Origin: Ephydatia muelleri
Lineage: Eukaryota > Porifera > Demospongiae > Spongillida > Spongillidae
Length of the DNA stretch: 64,000 nucleotides
Reading direction: 5' to 3'
Assembly: GCA_013339895.1 (NCBI GenBank)
Contig: JABACO010000012.1
Span: 9,551,777 to 9,615,776 of the forward strand
Under the pieces are notes generated by a model that did no database searches, was not told the origin of the DNA, and saw only the letters and a program-made list of their open reading frames with translations. Both the position numbers and the translations under genes were made by a program. Positions 56,246 to 64,000 of this stretch are shown in pieces; the stretch's first letter is position 1; each line of letters starts with the position of its first letter.

Positions 56246-58654
56246 ACAAGTAAATAAAAACCTTCTCTAACGAGAAAGTTGGTGGGCATATAGGATTGAC
56301 AATGTTGGTGTAAAAAGCACGGAAACAAGTGTGACAGAAATGTTACTGGAAAATTGAAATAGGCCTATATTTAGCCCAGTCACATTTAGGCAGCGCACGC
56401 CTGAGAAAATGGGCTAAATATAGGCCTATTTCAATTTTCCAGTAACATTTCTGTCACACTTGTTTCCGTGCTTTTTACACCAACATTGTCAATCCTATAT
56501 GCCCACCAACTTTCTCGTTAGAGAAGGTTTTTATTTACTTGTTTCATAAGTTTTTTTTTCTCCGTGTCAACGAAGCTTCATAACTGTAATGTGATGAGGA
56601 ACGATGTGCAATGGACAAAATGTCTATACCTTACGAACGCTTTGTGCATTGCCCCGACCACAAGTTACTATATAACTTTAATAAATACGTATGTAAAATT
56701 AATGTTACAATAACAATAAAATTAATAGTGATAAGTGTAGTTGTTTTTGATAAAATAAATAGTTTTGCCGCCTCCTCTTCCATACTCCTGTATTTAGAAC
56801 ATAATAATATACCCATACCGTATATAGTACTTTTTCGTTGTAGCTTCTTTATTACCTTAAGGGGCACCGCGCCGGTAAATTCTGAAGCGATTGGTACTAT
56901 CGCCGTTCTTTAAAACCATTCCTAGCGTGAGTTATACTTGACGGAGAAGAAGACGACGACGACCAACAATTTTTTTGGGCATGGGCACGAGAAACAGGTT
57001 CTTAGTTGGTCTAGAAGGGCATAGTTTTATGACATGAAACTAGCACCAAAACGTAGATCTTGGTGTTGTCGTTCGATTGCTGCAAAGAGAAAAGCTATCC
57101 GTTTCTTCGTTGTCCCTCGCGACGCAACTGAAAATTTTTAATGACTTCATGACTCCTCAATCAATCCTATATTGAACCTGCTGACGCAGGTTCAGATTAT
57201 GAGATCGACAAGAGGCCTGGTATATTTGATGGAGTTATCAAACAAGCAAAATGATTCATCAACAGGCTTTGTGATCCCAAGGCCACCAAGATGAGCAGGT
57301 TAAGGCTAAGAGGTCTCTTATAGTAAGCAATTAAAAGTGAGATTGGGTGGGAATGGCTTGTGCATAACATCTTCCAGAGATTGTAATTCAGACTGAATGT
57401 TTGCTACTGTTCTGGAAATGAAACAGACAATGGGTGACGGCAGCATATGCAGAGTGTGGTTGAATGATGGAGATTCCAGATAGCAATTTAACTTCACTAA
57501 CCCACTCAGAATCTAACAAACAAAAGATTAATGTAGCACATCAGTTGATTCCTTTTACATTGCCGTGCAATCCTATATGAAAAGGTTTCTATTTCTTTAT
57601 GCAATAAAGTATAAATGAAATGTTCGCTCACTTAATACATGTATAATTGGAAAGTTGCATGAGATTTTGATCATGGTTATAACATAAAACTCAAATTGCT
57701 ATCTGAACCTGCGTCAGCAGGTTCAATATAGGATTGATTGAGGAGTCATGAATGTCATTAAAAATTTTCAGTTGCGTCGCGAGGGACAACGAAGAAACGG
57801 ATAGCTTTTCTCTTTGCAGCAATCGAACGACAACACCAAGATCTACGTTTTGGTGCTAGTTTCATGTCATAAAACTATGCCCTTCTAGACCAACTAAGAA
57901 CCTGTTTCTCGTGCCCATGCCCAAAAAAATTGTTGGTCGTCGTCGTCTTCTTCTCCGTCAAGTATAACTCACGCTAGGAATGGTTTTAAAGAACGGCGAT
58001 AGTACCAATCGCTTCAGAATTTACCGGCGCGGTGCCCCTTAAGGTAATAAAGAAGCTACAACGAAAAAGTACTATATACGGTATGGGTATATTATTATGT
58101 TCTAAATACAGGAGTATGGAAGAGGAGGCGGCAAAACTATTTATTTTATCAAAAACAACTACACTTATCACTATTAATTTTATTGTTATTGTAACATTAA
58201 TTTTACATACGTATTTATTAAAGTTATATAGTAACTTGTGGTCGGGGCAATGCACAAAAGCGTTCGTAAGGTATAGACATTTTGTCCATTGCACATCGTT
58301 CCTCATCACATTACAGTTATGAAGCTTCGTTGACACGGAGAAAAAAAAACTTATGAAACAAGTAAATAAAAACCTTCTCTAACGAGAAAGTTGGTGGGCA
58401 TATAGGATTGACAATGTTGGTGTAAAAAGCACGGAAACAAGTGTGACAGAAATGTTACTGGAAAATTGAAATAGGCCTATATTTAGCCCATTTTCTCAGG
58501 CGTGCGCTGCCTAAATGTGACTGGGCTAAATATAGGCCTATTTCAATTTTCCAGTAACATTTCTGTCACACTTGTTTCCGTGCTTTTTACACCAACATTG
58601 TCAATCCTATATGCCCACCAACTTTCTCGTTAGAGAAGGTTTTTATTTACTTGT
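56246..58654. mobile_element. 2.4-kb foldback: large palindrome whose arms each end in a hairpin
   Basis: ACAAGTAAATAAAAACCTTC at 56246 is matched by its inverse ending at 58654. Arms 56246 to about 57195 and about 57703-58654 are near-identical inverted copies around a ~500-bp centre. Each arm begins with its own ~300-bp hairpin (56246-56545 and 58357-58654; ~134-bp arms around a ~31-nt loop). Each also has a small palindrome GAACCTGCTGACGCAGGTTC at its inner end (57174-57193 and 57706-57725). No protein signature was found; the mirror-image frames in both arms have no recognised homology. Its right end abuts the next foldback copy. Confidence 0.85.
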
Positions 58655-58803
58655 ATCTTCTGAACAGTTAACGGTATCCACTTTCTATTTTCGGGACTTT
58701 GTCCTACGTAATTTTTCTATGTGAAAATGTATTTTGGTGTCTTGCACAAGCACAGTGTCGACGTTACAAGGTCCGATACCCCATAGGGTTCAAAACCGCC
58801 AAA

Positions 58804-61344
58804 CAGGGTTGCCGAAGGCCAGCCCGGCCTGCCAGGTCGGCCTGCCAGGCCGGACTTTCAGCTTGGCCTGGCAGGTCAGACCCTGACCTGACAGGCCAAG
58901 ATCCACCCGCTAACTATTAATACAACATTAAATTAGCAAATAAATGAATTGAATTTAGTTGTAACGGTTGATGTTTATAAATGCATATATGCAGGCAATT
59001 GTTAGATACTTGTAATTAACCATGCATTGTGTTTAATCATGACACATGCCTCCAAACGTTGAGGGAGAAGATTCCACCGCTGGCGCTGCTGAATGAGTTT
59101 TGCTCGCGAAAATACCCGTTCTGAGGGAACAGATGATGCAGGGATTGCTAAATACTTCCGAGCAAGTTTTGCGATTGTGGAAAATTGCCCATCTTGCATT
59201 TTCCACCATGCTAGAGGGTCAATAGGAGAATTAGCATTCATGAGTTCGGGCCTCAGGTACAATCAGCCATGCATCAAACTCCCCGGTAAAGGCTCTATGA
59301 AGGCCATCAGCTCCTGCAGCTACTTCTGAAGTTTCTTCTTCATCAAGTTCATCTTCATCAAGAAAATCGCAGTCTTCAAAGCATCGACATTTAATATGTG
59401 TCTCGTTTGGAGCATCATCTTCATTAGCAGGTGGGTTCTCATCCACTGGCACCCGCCACAGCAAACATCTCCTTTAGCAGTTGTTTTTGGATGGTGTGCT
59501 GCTGATGACGTTTCAACCACTCCAAGCTCTTGTGTCTTGGGTCAACATTTGCTGCCATCCCCAGGAGAACATTTCCCATGTCCCAACGCTTTGTGAGATC
59601 AGTTAGGAGAAAGTCTCGCATATATGAGACTGCTATAGGGAGATCAACCCAGGCCTTATTCAAGCCCCAGGATTGTGGTGGTTTTGGCTTGCTTAAATAC
59701 AGAATTAGTTGTGTTAGTTTGCGGGATAGGCTACCAAGAGTGGGGTCTTGAAGGTAATCCGTTACAGTCTGAAAAGGCTTCATAAAATGGCACAGTAGCT
59801 CAGCAGTTGACCAGTCGTTCTCAGAAGGCCCTTCTAATCCCAGCTCATCAACTAGCTTGCAAAGAGGACGCGTAAGATGCACACATTGTGAAAGCATGTA
59901 AAATGTCAAGTTCCACTGTGTTGCTACATCCTGAATACGCTTCAGTGTGTGGCCACGTGGTGATCCATGGAGATGGTGATTGATTGTGTTAGCAGCAGCA
60001 GCAGCATAATTAGCCCCTTCTGCTTCATTTACATCATCCTCCTGGTCCAGGATCTCCACTATGAGCTCAGCAGCTGGTCCACCTGACTGTGCAGTACGCA
60101 AGTTTTCAGTGAGCAAAGGGGAGGCATGTATTTTATTCCCCAGCTTGTGGAAGGTAGCTATCAATTCACTGGTAGCATTGGTAGGTGCAGGTTCGTTTGT
60201 AGGTTTAGGTGGATCAATATGATTTTTGATTGACAGCTGTAGGGTGTGACATGCACAGCGCACATGCTCTTCACAAATTCTCCTCCACAGCTGCCACAAA
60301 GTTAGCACCATTATCTGTGGCTATAGCATCCAACCTATCATACTTTGCTCCCACCTCATTCAATATAGATACAATCTCCTGCGCAGTGGTGAGAAACATT
60401 GCTGATGCTCACACCTAACACGGCTGACAAAAGTTCCCATTCTGAACTTATCCAGTGACCTGTGACCGCTACATATGTATCTCCTGTTGACATCTTAGCC
60501 GCATCAGTTGTAAGTGAAACTGAAGTAGACTGCTGTAACAAAGCCTTTAGTTTGCCATCATAGTTGCAAAAAGATCGTCAACCATTTCAGTCATCTTTGT
60601 TCTACCAGGCATCTGGAACGAACCCCTTGAAATGCAAGCAATGAACTTATTGAATGATAGGCTGTCGGCAAGAAGCGGGGGAAGTAGATTGTCACACCAT
60701 GCACTCGCCAGCAATTGTATTGCGTTATCGTGCTCATCTTTTGTTAAAGGGGGGGACCTTCGTTGAAAAATACTGTTCTAGTTGAGCCTTTTTAGCTTTG
60801 AGAGTGCTTTGTTTCTCGTTGCGGGCCAACACTAAGGGGGAGGCGCTTTGACCACAAGACTTGGACAGCTGCTCTTTATGATGTCGTTGTAGATGCCTCA
60901 GAAGAGTTGAGTGCTCCCTGACAAATGGCTTGTGGCAGTAATCACACCACGCTTTGTCGGCAAACGCAGTGCATTTCTTTTCCTTAGAAGCATGGAGTCT
61001 GTGCACCTTGAAATGCGACCACACAACGGAGGTAGAGTTATTTGTTTGTTTTCGACGTTGTGGGAACCTTACGAGTTCATCTGGATTCTACATCCAAAGA
61101 TCAGGGTTGGAGGGAAGCTCAGCTGATGAAAGGGGAGTAGCTGAAGTGGACGCGCTGAAGCAGCATTCAAAGCCCTTTGTGGCGATCAAATTTAAAGCAT
61201 GTGGTTGATTAGCTATGAATATATATTAATAATATGTATTTAATTTTACTATTCGACCTGAGCTGGCAGGCCGGGGCTGGCAGGCCGGGGCTGTCAGGCC
61301 GGCCGGTCACAGGCCGGACTCCGGCCTGACTTTCGGTAACCCTG
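58804..61344 (-). mobile_element. hAT DNA transposon (8-bp target duplication)
   Basis: Termini CAGGGTTGCCGAAGGCC at 58804 and, inverted, CAGGGTTACCGAAAGTC ending at 61344, followed by subterminal GGCCTGCCAGG-rich repeats on both sides. Flanks CCGCCAAA (58796-58803) and CCGCCACA (61345-61352) are an 8-bp duplication with one change. CAGGG termini and an 8-bp duplication are hAT features. Confidence 0.88.
59002..61060 (-). pseudogene. hAT transposase with BED zinc finger, frame-disrupted
   Basis: In order on the minus strand: a BED finger (about 61040-60830: VVWSHFKVHR, WCDYCHKPF, STLLRHLQRHH), then SVSLTTDAAKMSTGDTYVAV and VTGHWIS (about 60540-60450), CHTLQLSIKNH (60260), ATQWNLTFYML (about 59925), and the C-terminal dimerisation motif WWKMQDGQFSTIAKLARKYL plus PASSVPSERVFSRA (about 59205-59090). 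Several stops and frame changes separate these, so no complete transposase is encoded. Confidence 0.82.
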
Positions 61345-61692
61345 CCGCCACATCTTCAGGTAGGAGCATTCAAATCGCTTCAAATTTTGTGTAAACGTAG
61401 ATGGGTCCTGTACCTATCGATGTGTTCTGTTCATTAATTTTTACTTGATCCGTTACGAAGATACAGGTGTGCAAATTGTATCCACATTTCCCGCGCCATT
61501 GGGACAATAATTGCGCATATCGAGCGGGAAATGTGGACACACTTTGAACCCCATGGGGTATCGGACCTCGTAACGTCGACACTATGCTTGTGCAAGACAC
61601 CAAAATACATTTTTGCATAGACAAATGACGTAGGACAAGGTGATGAAAATAGGAAGTCGATAGCGTTTAACCGTTCAGAAGATATAGCAATT

Positions 61693-62842
61693 TGAGATTA
61701 ATGTAAATCCACATGCACTGATCAAAATCTCGTAGTCCGTAGAACGTTAAAATTACAGTTAATGTATCCGTGATTTATAGGAGCTCGACCAGAGATCATA
61801 CAATGCTATCTATATACCGTATATTATCGTCCCAAGTGTTCCCATTGCCAGAAATTTCGGACATCGACCCATAACTCTTGCTAGGAATTGATTTACCAAA
61901 TTCTGCTTTCACCGTTAAATTTTATATTGAAAGCAAAGATTTATCAAAACATAAAAACCGCTAATTATTAAATCAATCAATTAACTATAATCACGACAAC
62001 AAATTATTTTTAAGTACCTGTATGAGTAAAGAGTTCATTGTGATATAATATACAAATATATCTCTTTTAGTATAACTTTTACATTCGATTTCGTGTATTG
62101 ATTTTTTGCGCATGCGCTTGCGGCAGCGTCATCGCGTTACTAAAAATGGCTCTTACATCACTCCAATGTCTGACTTTCTAGTCCCCAGACTCGTGTAGCC
62201 CCTCCTTCTGTAGTACTTACTAATCTCGTACCCAGACGTACAAATGGTTCATACCATGTCTGGGTACGAGACTAAGTTCTTAACAAGCATTTGTCAATGT
62301 GTGATTAAGCACCCTTACTTAACAAGAGAGGCATGTGTATGTATTGAATCAGCTTCGTCACCAGCTTGTAATCACTATATGCTCTTTTCCATTTACAGGT
62401 CAGCTCCTTGCCATAGCTTCCAAAAACACACCGTTCAAAATCAAACACTCCCTGACCTGGCAGAATCGCCCCAATTAGAGTGCATTGAAGGCGGTCATGG
62501 GAATTGAGGGCCCAGACTACCTCCTCAATTCCCATAGTGTTCTTATCTAGTTCTTTCTCATACCCAACCATTAATGATTATTAATTTTGTAAAATTAATA
62601 TTAGTTTTGTGGTGAAATGAATGGCGGCAGTGCAAGTGGCGCATTCTATCCAGTTGAACGTGTTGTAGCCAGTTAAGTAGGAAACGGAAGGTGCGCGTTT
62701 GCATGTATGGCTTGTTTCCGTTGATGTCATTGTAAAAAGCATTATTCTTCACAATAGAGGCATACTGAGTATCTAGTCCTTTGGGAGGGATACCGAAGGG
62801 AAGAGTCCTCCTGGGTCCCTGAAGCTGATGTTACAGCTACTG
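61693..62842. other. Unannotated AT-rich region with two hairpins
   Basis: No gene recognised. Contains hairpin MITE copy 3 (62221-62274) and a short hairpin ATGGGAATTGAGG...CCTCAATTCCCAT (about 62489-62535). Confidence 0.55.
62221..62274. mobile_element. Hairpin MITE, copy 3
   Basis: A 54-bp hairpin with outer arms TAATCTCGTACCCAGAC and the inverse of TAGTCTCGTACCCAGAC. The inner arms (ATGGT/ACCAT) differ from the other copies. Flanks AGTACTTAC (62212-62220) and AGTTCTTAA (62275-62283) agree at 7 of 9 positions. Confidence 0.8.
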
Positions 62843-63500
62843 CTAAGCGGTAAGTATGTTACGTACCATGTCTACAATGGGACGAATATCAAGCGAAGAA
62901 TCTTGCATAGACTTAACCAAAGCAGTGAGATTACCTCCAGCAAGAAAGGATGCTATCATGGGTGGAGCTCTACCAGCCACAAGAATGTTGACTACACCCT
63001 TTAAAAATTGGAGAATCGAGCATGATAAAGGAACATCAGCTGCGTCGATGAAGTGCTGAATACGCAAACCTGTGGGGCCAGTCCCAGTTAGTTTGGAGAA
63101 TGATCTTAAAACAGGAATGATGTTAAAATAATGAGGCAAAACTGTCACAAGACATACACAAGACTTAAACATACACAAGACAATGAAATACTCAAGACAT
63201 GATAATATTCGTAACAACCTAATACGCATTAAAACACTACTGAACTAAGTCTACATGTACCGTTCAGTTTCAATTACCATCCAAAGTGTTGGCTCTTGAC
63301 AGCAGTGCCTTCACATTGACCCGGACAAGGGTCATACTCAAACGTCCATAGAGGGATGCCTTGGTTGTGGATTTTGGGATTAATCCAATCAATCTAAAAA
63401 GCATGTTAATGCTGTATGAATGCTCATTCCGTGCTAATGCATACATGTACTCCCTAATGCTGAAGCATATCGCTAACTGAGTTCCCTCAACCCCTGTCAT
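62843..63500 (-). pseudogene. Non-LTR retrotransposon fragment, N-terminal part of RT
   Basis: The minus strand encodes MLFRLIGLIPKSTTKASLYG (63500-63270 frame), then FSKLTGTGPTGLRIQHFIDA, VNILVAGRAPPMIASFLAGG and TALVKSMQDSSLDIRPIVD (63120-62850). This is the GPTGLR..H....N.L..G..P....L.GG.L.AL.K....DIRPI pattern at the start of the RT domain in the RLE-type elements. Two frames are needed, and no catalytic palm remains in the window. Confidence 0.65.
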
Positions 63501-63539
63501 GCATCTATACTAATTGACGGATAACAGTTTTGCCCGAAA

Positions 63540-63800
63540 GGGGTCAGGCGGCAACCTGGTGACAGGGTGTACCCATCAGGCCAAATCTGGGACCAAGGTA
63601 GCGCTGGCTTGCCTTGGGTGCGACCAGACGTGCCACACCATGACGTGGTCATGGTGAGTGGTAGGCCCTCCCCGCTGACCGACCTGGGACCAAGGTAGCA
63701 CTGGCTTGCCTTGGGTGCGACCAGGTGTGCCACACCATGACGCGGTCATGGGTTTGACGTGGTTGGTCAGGGTAGAAGCCCGAAGGGTGCCGCCTGCCAT
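63540..63800. repeat. ~95-bp direct duplication
   Basis: GGGACCAAGGTAGCGCTGGC...CCACACCATGACGTGGTCATG (about 63590-63655) recurs with few changes at about 63687-63752. No gene recognised from 63501 to the end of the window. Confidence 0.7.
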
Positions 63801-64000
63801 TGATGTATGACATGAAAATCAGTGTACAAGGTACAATCAATGCACAAGCGGAGTGGTGGGTGGGTCAGCAATATTCAGGTCATCAATAGGCAGGCTATGA
63901 GACTGAATGGCTGCTTTCCCAAGAACACCATTTATATATACCTGGAACCATACAGAGACAATCTAATTTGGGGATAGGTTGTTTAGAGGGGAGGGTTGCA

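Larger units (their letters stand above)
58656..61692. mobile_element. Foldback element copy (same family as 42371-49605) interrupted by a hAT element
   Basis: Left part 58656-58803 (GTCCGATACCCCATAGGGTT and CAAAACCGCC) and right part 61345-61692 both match the arm of the 42-kb foldback. Within this copy, 61540-61692 is also the inverse of 58656-58800. The hAT transposon lies between CAAAACCGCCA and CATCTTCAG, which are contiguous (CAAAACCGTCACATCTTCAG) in the 42-kb copy. Confidence 0.8.

Noticed and set aside
56631-58322. Two mirrored ORFs of 78 and 96 codons with identical N-termini
   Set aside because: They are the same sequence in the two arms of a palindrome and show no recognisable homology.

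Overview
This is a eukaryotic, almost certainly metazoan, window. Its genes are split by many short GT-AG introns, microsatellites and minisatellites are dense, and a large share is nested transposable elements. The mix points to an early-branching animal, most likely a sponge: an Ig-domain receptor, an MPN/JAMM protein of the animal MPND type, a fungal-like secreted glutaminase (GtaA), two geranylgeranyl-reductase-family flavoproteins, and a RAG1-N-terminus-like pseudogene. The organism is inferred; no rRNA or mitochondrial marker is present.

Layout. 1-3186 (-): 5' part of a single-Ig membrane receptor with a long tail rich in YxxL/I/V motifs; it runs off the left edge. 3187-6946: intergenic. 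6947-18894 (+): MPND homologue, 12 exons rebuilt in one continuous frame (371 aa, RAMA + MPN+ domains). Its third intron holds a decayed piggyBac copy that was itself invaded by a 5'-truncated non-LTR retrotransposon. 19032-24150 (-) and 27430-29827 (-): tandem nine-exon paralogues of a membrane-anchored FAD-dependent geranylgeranyl-reductase-like enzyme (474 and 477 aa). Between them lies a degenerate mobile-element gene with a RAG1-like N-terminal zinc region. 30857-39621 (-): a 19-exon gtaA-type glutaminase gene (about 715 aa, signal peptide, one apparent 1-base frameshift).

From about 39.9 kb rightward the window is mobile DNA. A 13.4-kb Mutator-like element (40505-53880) has terminal minisatellite inverted repeats, a 9-bp target duplication and a gene for MULE transposase, a PHD finger and a putative peptidase-like domain. 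A 7.2-kb foldback element (42371-49605) with nearly identical arms sits inside an intron of that gene. Further right are retrotransposon remnants, a palindrome built of palindromes (56246-58654), another foldback copy interrupted by a hAT element (58804-61344), and further retrotransposon debris. Three tiny hairpin MITEs (39.9, 45.7 and 62.2 kb) share a 20-bp terminus and have 9-bp target duplications, but their inner arms differ while staying self-complementary.

The most unusual window-wide pattern is that tandem arrays in several introns start at the exon end and copy the 5' splice site many times (MPND exons 4 and 8; gtaA exons 7, 8, 12 and 13). The host genes look functionally independent; nothing suggests an operon or joint pathway.
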